64,000 bases of DNA from Streptomyces scopuliridis RB72 (lineage in GTDB: Bacteria > Actinomycetota > Actinomycetes > Streptomycetales > Streptomycetaceae), in the NCBI RefSeq assembly GCF_000718095.1, contig NZ_JOEI01000007.1, positions 248,001 through 312,000 on the forward strand. Direction: 5' to 3'. The notes under the pieces are model-generated. The model was not told the origin of the DNA. It did not search any database and saw only the letters and a program-made list of their open reading frames with translations. Shown here piece after piece: positions 55,780-62,686 of this stretch (positions within the stretch are counted from its first letter, which is position 1; every line of letters starts with the position of its first letter). A program made the position numbers and the translations under genes.

Positions 55780-55797
55780 GGTGTAGCGGGCTACACC
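55780..55797. promoter_or_regulatory. 18-bp palindrome, copy 2 (between GtrA gene and histidine kinase)
   Basis: GGTGTAGC-GG-GCTACACC has the same arms and 2-base centre as the copy upstream of the MMPL gene, and lies 47 bases before the kinase ATG. Confidence 0.88.
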
Positions 55798-55843
55798 GTG
55801 AGCGGAATGCCCGCTCCCGGAGCGGGGAATTAGCCTGGTCGGC

Positions 55844-57007
55844 ATGCGAAGAACAGTGCGACAGGCGGCACGGGCCACGGTGCAGCTCGCGGGAGCCGCG
55901 GCCCTGGGCTTCTTCTCGTACCTGTTCGTCACCGTGCTGCTGTTCGTGGCCGCCGGCACGCTGCTGCTGGTCGGTGCCGGGTTGCTGCCGGAGGCGGTGC
56001 TGCTGGTGCGCCGGATGGCGGGGGCGAAGCGGCGCCAGGTGGAGGGGTGGACAGGGAGAGAGATCCCCGAGGCGTATCTGCCCCTGACAGGTCCGCTCCG
56101 GAAGCGGCTGCGCTCGGCGGTCCGCGACCCCGGCACGCACACCGATCTGCGGTGGATGCTCGCCTATTACGCCTACGGTTTGCTGGCTGTGCTGGCGGTG
56201 CCGCTGTGGGTGGTGGGACTGCCTGTCGACGGCGTGCGGTGCGGACTGCTGCGCCGAGAGGCGGTCGTGCTGCCGCTGATCAGCCGTGTCGCGGACCTCG
56301 ATGCCGCGTGGTCGACCGCCCTGCTCAAGCCCTCGCCAAAGGCGCGGCTCGCCGAGCGTGTCGAGGAGCTGACCGCCACCCGGGCCGGCGCGATCGCCGC
56401 ACATGGCGCCGAACTGCGCCGGATCGAGCGGGACTTGCACGACGGTACGCAAGCACGGTTGGTATCACTGTCCATGCGGATCGGCCTGGCGCAACGCGCG
56501 CACGGCCACGACCCGGAGACCGTGCGCAAGCTGCTCGCCGACGCCCAGGACCAGGCGCAGGAAGCGCTGACCGAGCTGCGGCACGTCGTACGCGGCATCC
56601 ACCCGCCGATCCTCACCGACCGAGGTCTCGCCGGAGCCGTACGGGCACTCGCCGCGAGCAGCGGACTCGACGTCACCGTACGGGTGCAGGGCCTGGATGA
56701 CGGGGCACTGCGCGGAGCCCGTGCCCCGGCGGCAGTCGAGGCGGCCGCATACTTCGTCGTGGCCGAGGCGCTGACGAACGCGGCCAAGCACAGCGGATCC
56801 GACCGGGCCGACGTGTGGCTCGCCCGCACCCTCACCGGGCTGCGGGTGTTGGTCCGCGACGAGGGTCGAGGCGGCGCCGACGAGAAGGCCGGCTCCGGAC
56901 TGGTGGGCATACGGCGCCGAGTCGCCGCACTCGATGGAACTGTCCTCGTGACCAGCCCCCCGGGAGGCCCGACCGTGATCGACGTGGAACTGCCCTGCGT
57001 ATGGTGA
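55844..57007 (+). CDS. NarL/LiaS-type sensor histidine kinase without visible response regulator
   Basis: This 387-residue HisKA_3 kinase has an N-terminal pair of helices (about 15-57), a further pair near 105-128 (Streptomyces putative-sensor type), the phospho-acceptor His199 in RIERDLHDGTQARLVSLSMR, the N box VVAEALTNAAKHSGSD and the G box DEGRGG and GSGLVGIRRRV. Such kinases almost always have a NarL/FixJ response regulator next door; none lies on either side here. It shares an operator palindrome with the MMPL gene. A strong ribosome site is not seen. Confidence 0.9.
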   Translation: MRRTVRQAARATVQLAGAAALGFFSYLFVTVLLFVAAGTLLLVGAGLLPEAVLLVRRMAGAKRRQVEGWTGREIPEAYLPLTGPLRKRLRSAVRDPGTHTDLRWMLAYYAYGLLAVLAVPLWVVGLPVDGVRCGLLRREAVVLPLISRVADLDAAWSTALLKPSPKARLAERVEELTATRAGAIAAHGAELRRIERDLHDGTQARLVSLSMRIGLAQRAHGHDPETVRKLLADAQDQAQEALTELRHVVRGIHPPILTDRGLAGAVRALAASSGLDVTVRVQGLDDGALRGARAPAAVEAAAYFVVAEALTNAAKHSGSDRADVWLARTLTGLRVLVRDEGRGGADEKAGSGLVGIRRRVAALDGTVLVTSPPGGPTVIDVELPCVW

Positions 57008-57193
57008 CTGGACAGGGCCGGAACCCGCCGCGTGTGTGGTGACCGGGCCGGCGGCGCAGGGTCCCGGGTGTGACCGCTGGTCGGCGGGGGGGGGATCATC
57101 ATCTCCGGCCAGGCTGCCCGACACGGAAACGGGCGGCCCCCACGCGCCGGACATGCGCACGGGTAGCCCCGCAGCTGCGAGTTCTGGGCCGTG

Positions 57194-57331
57194 TCAGTGT
57201 TCCTCGCCGCTCTCCTCGTGCTCGCTCCCGGTGAACCAGCTTGCCAGCCTTGACAGCGCGGCGGACATGCCGGGTGCGAGATCGAACCCGGCACTCTGGT
57301 CGTCACAGCGAGAAGCCTCCACAGCCCACAT
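57194..57331 (-). CDS. Possible small protein (45 aa), unrecognised
   Basis: The frame MWAVEASRCDDQSAGFDLAP continues to a regular acidic end, GMSAALSRLASWFTGSEHEE and ESGEEH. The second half has the strong G/C third-position bias of real Streptomyces genes and reads as an amphipathic helix. GGGGCG lies near the ATG. I do not recognise a family; it could be a genuine small protein or the tail of a decayed gene. Confidence 0.4.
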   Translation of the reverse strand: MWAVEASRCDDQSAGFDLAPGMSAALSRLASWFTGSEHEESGEEH

Positions 57332-57711
57332 GCCTGCGCCCCATCAGCCGCTCCGTATGGCACAGGACATGCCATAGACCGCCATCAATCACGCAACGGA
57401 CTGATCAACATCGTCAGGCACTCCCGCGCGGGAGCATCGCGCCTCCGCCCACACCCGACGAAGAGAGTAAACGCCCACGTCAGAGCCATCTTGCCTGCAG
57501 AACCGAGCCTCTGCACGGCCGGGGCCAACCCTCTGTCGCCCAATCCGCTACCCTGTCTGGGGTCGGGAGGTCACCCCCTGTGCCTGCTCAACCGTCGCTC
57601 CCAAAACGGTCAGGAGGCTAGGGGCAAATCGTCTGACCTGGGACTTTGGTCTGACCGAGCGCGGATTCCCTTCTGGGTTTTCGACAAGGTTTTCCACAAG
57701 CCCTCGCCTTC
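57332..57711. other. Non-coding stretch before tRNA-Arg
   Basis: No gene with coding signal is seen. The region between the kinase and the tRNA is where a response-regulator gene would be expected and is not found. Sequence just before the tRNA is A/T-richer and probably holds its promoter. Confidence 0.5.
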
Positions 57712-57787
57712 GCCTTCGTAGCTCAGGGGATAGAGCACCGCTCTCCTAAAGCGGGTGTCGCAGGTTCGAATCCTGCCGGGGGCACCA
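57712..57787 (+). tRNA. tRNA-Arg (anticodon CCT)
   Basis: A 76-nt cloverleaf. The acceptor GCCTTCG pairs with CGGGGGC, the anticodon arm is CCGCT-CTCCTAA-AGCGG giving CCT, the T-arm has GGTTCGAATCC, and the CCA end is encoded. Reads AGG codons. Confidence 0.96.
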
Positions 57788-57837
57788 TGTAGTAATGCGC
57801 TGAACTGCTGCTTTCAGGCCGCAGAGGCGGTCTTCTC

Positions 57838-57862
57838 GACCCCGGACCTCCAGTCCGGGGTC
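57838..57862 (+). terminator. Terminator of tRNA-Arg
   Basis: GACCCCGGAC pairs with GTCCGGGGTC over a 5-base loop, followed by GTTTTG. Confidence 0.85.
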
Positions 57863-57929
57863 GTTTTGCCTGCCACTCGCGAGACTCACCGGCGAGGCAG
57901 GAGTCCTGACCTGGGGCGGCGGGCGGGGG

Positions 57930-58844
57930 TCAGGTGCAGTTGAGGTTCATCTGGGCCGCCGCGTGGTGGGCCCCGTAGCGGTCTTCGCTTCCCCAGTCCC
58001 TGCCTCTGTCGAGGAGTTGGACCGAGAAGGACTCGCCCTCGACCCGGTAGCTGCCCACGCTCACCAGGCTGCCGCGGTGGGCGGTCTGGCGGACGCCGAA
58101 GGCGGCGTAGGCGGATGAGGTGTCGGTGGGGTCGCGGAGGACGCGGTAGACGGTGGGGTGGCCCGCTGTGTCGGCGGGGCGGCCGCTGTCGGGGACGTAG
58201 ACGGCCAGGGCGCACTTCTCGTATGCCTTGCCCAGCTTCCAGGACCAGGTCGCCGTGGAGCCGCGGTCCTGGGCGGGGCTGCCCGACATGGGGACGGCGG
58301 AGAAGCGGCCGTCGCACGAACCGCCTTTGTAGCCGCCGTCGGTGACGGTGTACCAGGCGGCGTCGCCGTTCTCGAAGCGGCCGTGTTCGGTGTACTCGCC
58401 CGAGGCGCAGCCGGGGCCCGCCCACGCCGAGTAGCCCGGCTCCGGGGAGCGGGACTGGTCGGGGTCCGGGCCCGGGGAAGGGGTCTCGTCGGGGTCCTGG
58501 GTCGCGGTCGGGGAGCCGGTCGGGGACGCGGATGAGCCTCCGCCGCCCAGGCCCGGCAGCTCCGGTGGGCCGATCCTCGTCGGGACCCCGCGCGCGCCCG
58601 CGCCGTCCGCCCCGCTGCCGCCTCCCGAGCCGGTCACCAGGGCAAGCGTCGCGCCCAGGGAGCCCAGCGCCAGCGCCACCACCACCGTCACCCTCGCTGG
58701 CACCGTCACCGACAGGCGCTTGCGCGAGCGGCGGCCGGTGTGGGCCGTATACCGCTCAGGCTCGCCCGCGACGGTGTCGCACACGGGGCACACCACACCC
58801 GGCAGCGATACGCCCCGGCCAATCCCGCACCGTTCGCACCTCAT
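57930..58844 (-). CDS. Zinc-ribbon, single-helix membrane protein with exported domain
   Basis: This 304-residue protein begins with CxxC (Cys3/Cys6) and a second CxxC (VCPVC), forming a small zinc ribbon in the cytoplasm. A membrane helix at about 48-70 is followed by a Gly/Ser/Pro-rich linker and a C-terminal exported domain of about 165 residues with four cysteines (Cys145, Cys177, Cys212, Cys303). No family is recognised for the exported domain. The ATG overlaps the tnpB stop by four bases, because an insertion element ends just upstream; GAGG six bases before the ATG is probably its original ribosome site. Its native promoter may have been displaced. Confidence 0.75.
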   Translation of the reverse strand: MRCERCGIGRGVSLPGVVCPVCDTVAGEPERYTAHTGRRSRKRLSVTVPARVTVVVALALGSLGATLALVTGSGGGSGADGAGARGVPTRIGPPELPGLGGGGSSASPTGSPTATQDPDETPSPGPDPDQSRSPEPGYSAWAGPGCASGEYTEHGRFENGDAAWYTVTDGGYKGGSCDGRFSAVPMSGSPAQDRGSTATWSWKLGKAYEKCALAVYVPDSGRPADTAGHPTVYRVLRDPTDTSSAYAAFGVRQTAHRGSLVSVGSYRVEGESFSVQLLDRGRDWGSEDRYGAHHAAAQMNLNCT

Positions 58845-60106
58845 GCCGCCTCACTGTGACTCCTCCACCCCGTAGACGGGGTGGCTTCTCGCTGTGCCTG
58901 GCGGGCGTTGCGACGGACCAGCCCGGCCCGTAGAACATTGGTCGCTCCGACCTCATCGGCGTGCGCCTGGTGGCCGCACGAGACGCAGTGGAACTTTTCC
59001 TGCGTGAGCCGGTTCCCCTTCGCGGTGTGCCCGCATTCGGGGCACTCGCGGGAGGTGTTGCGGGGGTCCACGGCGATCACTTCCCGTCCGGCGCTTTCAG
59101 CCTTGGCGTGCAGGATCGTCAGGAACACCCCCCATCCGGCGTCAGCGATCGAGCGGTTCAGCCCGGCCTTGGCGGCGGCCCTGTTGGACAGAAACGCCCC
59201 CGGCTTGTCAGGGTCGGGCTTGGGGGCGGGCGTCATGCTCATGTTGCGGATCTTGAGGTCTTCGTGCGCGATGAAGTCGTTCTCGCGGATCAGACCGTTG
59301 GCGGTCTTGTGTGCGTGGTCGAGGCGCCGGCGGCGCACCTTGCCATGCAGGGCCGCGACACGTTCCACGGCCCGCTGGTGGTTCTTGGTGCGGTTCTTCG
59401 CCTTGCGGCGCGGGTACCGGCTCAGTGCCTTCTGTGCGGCTGCGAGCTTCGCGTCGGCCTTGCGGGCGTGGCGGGGATTGGCGACGTGCTCACCGTTGGA
59501 GGTGGTGAGGAACGAGGCTATGCCGAGGTCGATGCCGACCACGGACCCGGTCGCGGGCAGCGGCTCGGGCTGGGACCGCTCAGCGGTAAGGACGACGTAC
59601 CACTTGCGGCCCTCGCGCTTGACCGACACGGTCTTGACCTTGCCGACCACCGGCCGGTGCTGGTTAACCTTGACGTGGCCGACGCCTTGGAAACGCACAC
59701 GGGTGACAGGGTCGTGCGGGGTGGAGTCCCAGCGGCAGCCGTCGCCGTCCTTGGGGAAGTCGACGGTGTCGAACCAGTTCACTCCACGGAAGCGGGGACA
59801 GCCGGGCTTGTCCCCGGCCTTCACGCGCCGGAAGAATGCCTGAAACGCCTTGTCGAGGCGGCGCAAGGTCGCCTGCTGACTGGAGAACGACCAACGTCCT
59901 TGCCGCTCAGGGTCGAAGCCCCGGATGTCCTTGAGCTGCGCGGACTGCTGCCCGTACCTGATGCTCGCCTTCGAACTGTGCCGGTAGGCGTCGCGGCGTT
60001 CCTGTAACGCCCCGTTGTAGAGCGAGCAGTGATCGCGCAGCATCTCGCCCAGCACGATCGCCTGGCCCACGGTGGGCCGCATGAGGAACTTGTACGCACG
60101 GATCAT
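58841..60106 (-). CDS. tnpB: IS200/IS605-family TnpB (RNA-guided nuclease ancestor of Cas12)
   Basis: This 421-residue TnpB is intact. The RuvC-like active site is Asp193 (VVGIDLGIAS), Glu282 (IAHEDLKI) and Asp384 (HADEVGATN). The zinc finger is Cys355/Cys358 (CPECGH) and Cys374/Cys377 (CVSCGH). MIRAYKFLMRPTVGQ is the usual opening, so ATG 60106 is chosen over one five codons upstream. TnpB cuts DNA guided by an RNA made from the element's right end. Its stop overlaps the next gene's ATG, and it diverges from the decayed tnpA copy. Confidence 0.95.
   Translation of the reverse strand: MIRAYKFLMRPTVGQAIVLGEMLRDHCSLYNGALQERRDAYRHSSKASIRYGQQSAQLKDIRGFDPERQGRWSFSSQQATLRRLDKAFQAFFRRVKAGDKPGCPRFRGVNWFDTVDFPKDGDGCRWDSTPHDPVTRVRFQGVGHVKVNQHRPVVGKVKTVSVKREGRKWYVVLTAERSQPEPLPATGSVVGIDLGIASFLTTSNGEHVANPRHARKADAKLAAAQKALSRYPRRKAKNRTKNHQRAVERVAALHGKVRRRRLDHAHKTANGLIRENDFIAHEDLKIRNMSMTPAPKPDPDKPGAFLSNRAAAKAGLNRSIADAGWGVFLTILHAKAESAGREVIAVDPRNTSRECPECGHTAKGNRLTQEKFHCVSCGHQAHADEVGATNVLRAGLVRRNARQAQREATPSTGWRSHSEAA
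58865..58884 (-). repeat. Right-end hairpin of the IS element
   Basis: CCACCCCGT-AG-ACGGGGTGG is a perfect 9-bp stem within the last codons of tnpB (the TPSTGWRSH part). In related elements this region doubles as the guide-RNA scaffold. Confidence 0.8.
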
Positions 60107-60177
60107 CCGGCCCACCCCCATTCTGGTCGAGTTCGTTGATTCTACGCTTGGTGTACGTCACCACGCTGGGAAACCAA

Positions 60178-60591
60178 ATGCCGATATCCGCCGGGGCTGT
60201 CACGTCGTCCACAACCTTCACGCCCACTTGGTTTTCGTGACCAAGTACCGGCGCGGAGTCTTCAACGACGAGATGCTGACCAGGTGCGAAGAGATCACGC
60301 GGAACGTCTGCACGGACTTCGGCGCGGACCTGATCGAGTTCAACGGCGAAGAGGACCACGTACACCTTCTCGTGCGCTACACGCCGAAGGTCGCCCTGTC
60401 CTCCCTGGTCAACTCGCTCAAAGGCGTGTCATCTCGATACCTGCGACAGGCGTTCACCAGCCACTGGCCACATCAACCGCTTTCATCATGCACGGCCAAT
60501 TCTGGTCCGGCTCCTACTTCGCAGGCTCCTGCGGTGAGCGCCGTTGAGCATCGTCAAGCAGTACATCAAGCAGCAAAAACGCTCGTCGTAG
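60178..60591 (+). pseudogene. Decayed IS200-family tnpA (Y1 transposase)
   Basis: VFVTKYRRGVFNDEMLTRCE, EFNGEEDHVHLLVRYTPKVA with the HUH motif (H-V-H) and LVNSLKGVSSRYLRQ are clear TnpA sequence. After that the rest is split between frames: MHGQFWSGSYFAGSCG in one, APLSIVKQYIKQQKRSS in another. A further break probably exists near the start, as no ATG is in frame with the HUH part. At least two and probably four small lesions make it inactive. Confidence 0.88.
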
Positions 60592-60641
60592 CCTGCGAAT
60601 CGGAGCAGCCCTGAGATCCGATTCCTCCCCGCCTAAAGGCG

Positions 60642-60679
60642 AGGATTCCCTCCGAAGAGGAGGATTCCCTCCGAAGAGA
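60642..60679. repeat. 19-base tandem repeat at the tnpA-side end
   Basis: Bases 60642-60660 and 60661-60679 are 18 of 19 identical (unit starting AGGATTCCCTCCG). It follows a small CGCC-TAAA-GGCG hairpin and probably belongs to the element's left end. Confidence 0.85.
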
Positions 60680-60731
60680 GGGATGGAGGATCCCGCCACT
60701 CTCCGGCAGCAGAAGCTCACGATTGGTTGGT

Positions 60732-60750
60732 TGACCTTTCCCCAAGGTCA
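60732..60750 (+). promoter_or_regulatory. MerR-type operator
   Basis: TGACCTT-TCCCC-AAGGTCA is a perfect 7-base inverted repeat overlapping a TTGACC -35-like box (60731-60736), 58 bases before the MerR-gene start. This matches the dyad-in-promoter arrangement of MerR regulators. Confidence 0.82.
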
Positions 60751-60807
60751 GAGCGCACCGTCGGGTCACCGGGCCGAAAGCGGTCCGGTGACGGAGGATG
60801 GGGCCTC

Positions 60808-61695
60808 GTGGAACTGCTCACGATCGGCGAGTTCGCGGCGCGGTCGCGGCTCTCGCCCAAGGCGCTGCGGCTGTACGACCGGCTCGGTCTGCTCACTCCC
60901 GCGCGGGTCGACGCGGTCACCGGCTATCGCTGGTACCGCCCGGACCAGGTGGAGCGCGCCAGGCTGGTCGCGCTGCTGCGGCAGCTCGACATGCCGCTGG
61001 CCAGGATCGCCGAAGTGGTCGCGCTGCCGGGTGAGCGGGCCGCCGACGAGGTGGCGGGCTACTGGACCGGGGTCGAGGAACGCCATGCCGTACGGCGCGA
61101 GGTCGCCGGCCATATCCGTGACCGACTGTCGGGCAGGAGAACCCACATGTACGAGGTCAAGATCATCGACACACCGGAGCAGGCCGTTCTCACCGAGCGC
61201 AAGCACGTGCTCTCCGACGAACTGCCACGCTGGATCCCCGCCGCCCTGGACCGGCTGGAGAAGGCCGCCGGCGCATGTGGAGGCGTCTCGGGCATCCCGT
61301 TCGTCGCGTACTACGCGGCGGTGAGCCCGGACAGCGACGGGCCCGCGGAGGCGTGCGTTCCGGTCGCGGACATCGCGGCGGCGGAGGCGTACGCGGCGGC
61401 GAGCGGCCGTCCGGATACGGGCCGTACGACCACGCTGCGCATCGAACCGGCGCAGCGCCTGGCGTACGTACGCATTACCAAGGCCCAGGTGGCGCACCCG
61501 CAGATCCTGTCCGCGTTCGAGGCGGTCGAGGAGTGGATCGCGGCCCAGGGGCTGTCGGTCAGCGGGCCCTGCCGTGAGATCTACTTCGCCGACTGGGACG
61601 CCGCGTCGGCCTCGGACGAGGTCTGCGACATCGCCTTCCCTGTGGGTGAGGTGGGTGAGGTGGGTACGGCGGGCAACGCCACCACGGCGGGCTAA
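60808..61695 (+). CDS. MerR-family regulator with GyrI-like effector domain
   Basis: This 295-residue protein has an N-terminal MerR winged helix (ELLTIGEFAARSRLSPKALR, LYDRLGLLTPARVDAVTGYR, WYRPDQVERARLVALLRQLD), a linker helix and, from about residue 110, a GyrI/BmrR-like ligand domain (MYEVKIIDTPEQAVLTERKH). It probably activates genes on binding a drug or lipophilic cation. The GTG at 60808 follows GGAGG at ten bases. The operator upstream suggests autoregulation. No transporter lies next to it, so its target is not evident. Confidence 0.9.
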   Translation: MELLTIGEFAARSRLSPKALRLYDRLGLLTPARVDAVTGYRWYRPDQVERARLVALLRQLDMPLARIAEVVALPGERAADEVAGYWTGVEERHAVRREVAGHIRDRLSGRRTHMYEVKIIDTPEQAVLTERKHVLSDELPRWIPAALDRLEKAAGACGGVSGIPFVAYYAAVSPDSDGPAEACVPVADIAAAEAYAAASGRPDTGRTTTLRIEPAQRLAYVRITKAQVAHPQILSAFEAVEEWIAAQGLSVSGPCREIYFADWDAASASDEVCDIAFPVGEVGEVGTAGNATTAG

Positions 61696-62666
61696 CCCCC
61701 CGCACGCGCCTCCCGCGCCGCCCCCTTCCACTCCGCCGCCGCCGTCGTCATCGCCTCCACCACCCGACGGCCGCGGGCCGCGTCCTCCCGCACCGTACGG
61801 CTGAACTCCACATGGATGAAGGGGACTCCGTCGTCCGCCGCGAGCCGGCCCTGCTTGTTCGTACGGCCGGCCAGCGGGCACTTGGAGGACCAGGCGCGGC
61901 ACACCCGGAAGCCGTCGTCCGTCAGCGCCCGCGCCAGGGTGACGGCCTGCGGCCGGCCCTCGTCGCCCGCGCCCGTGGACACCACCGCGTCGTGCGCCCG
62001 GGACGTCTTGTCCGCGAAGCCGTGGATCTGGATGCCGGGGAGGCCGCGGGCGACGAGTTCCGCGCAGACCGCGTGGAAGACCGTGTCCGTACGGTGGGCG
62101 ACGTCCGCGGCGTTCCCCTCGCCCGCCGCGCGGTGGGCACCGGCCACGACCAGCACCCCGCCGGGCACGCCGCGCAGGACGCCGGCGCCGAGGGTCTCGC
62201 TGTACGCGTCGGCGACGGGGTGCGGCACCTGCACCGAGAAGTGGGCGGGCGCGTCGAGGTCGATGTACACCCGCCCCCAGCCGCGCACGCCCTCGCGGGC
62301 CCGGTCGACGATCTCCGCGTACCGCCGCCCCTTCGCGGTGTCCCGGAGGATGTGTACGCCGAAGTCGACCTCGGCGAGCTTGCGTTCGGCCTCACCGCGC
62401 TTGCCGTCGAGATAGAGTCCGACCCCGGCGGCGACGGTCTCGCGCTCGACGCGGTTGGGCGGCAGGAAACCGGCGTCGGGCACGGTGTCCGCGGCGAATC
62501 CCGCGATCCGGCGTTCCAGATCGAGGTCGGTGCCGGTGGCGGGTGCGGAGGGTTCGTCGGAGTGCCGGTCCAGGACCGGGGTGACGATCACCACAGCTGC
62601 CGCGATCAAGACCCCGACCAGCAGGCTTGCCATGATTGTTATCTTCACGGTCGGAGATCGTGTCAT
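61692..62666 (-). CDS. Membrane-anchored protein of unknown function
   Basis: This 324-residue protein has one N-terminal helix (about 10-31) and an extracytoplasmic domain containing GVLVVAGAHRAAGEGNAADV, AHRTDTVFHAVCAELVARGL, PGIQIHGFADKTSRAHDAVV and VPFIHVEFSRTVREDAAR. The repeated His, Asp and Glu suggest a metal site, reminiscent of N-formylglutamate or polyglutamate hydrolases, but I cannot assign it. Two cysteines (CRAWSSKC) flank a conserved loop. ATG at 62666 or 62633 are both possible. It diverges from a CapA-type gene 20 bases away. Confidence 0.65.
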   Translation of the reverse strand: MTRSPTVKITIMASLLVGVLIAAAVVIVTPVLDRHSDEPSAPATGTDLDLERRIAGFAADTVPDAGFLPPNRVERETVAAGVGLYLDGKRGEAERKLAEVDFGVHILRDTAKGRRYAEIVDRAREGVRGWGRVYIDLDAPAHFSVQVPHPVADAYSETLGAGVLRGVPGGVLVVAGAHRAAGEGNAADVAHRTDTVFHAVCAELVARGLPGIQIHGFADKTSRAHDAVVSTGAGDEGRPQAVTLARALTDDGFRVCRAWSSKCPLAGRTNKQGRLAADDGVPFIHVEFSRTVREDAARGRRVVEAMTTAAAEWKGAAREARAGG

Positions 62667-62686
62667 ATGACGTTCAAAATACCTAT

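Larger units (their letters stand above)
58850..60679. mobile_element. IS200/IS605-type insertion element (decayed tnpA, intact tnpB)
   Basis: Divergent tnpA and tnpB are flanked by structured ends: a hairpin at 58865-58884 near the tnpB end and CGCC-TAAA-GGCG plus a tandem 19-base repeat near 60626-60679 at the tnpA end. IS605 elements lack terminal inverted repeats and are excised by hairpin recognition, so limits are approximate. Confidence 0.8.
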
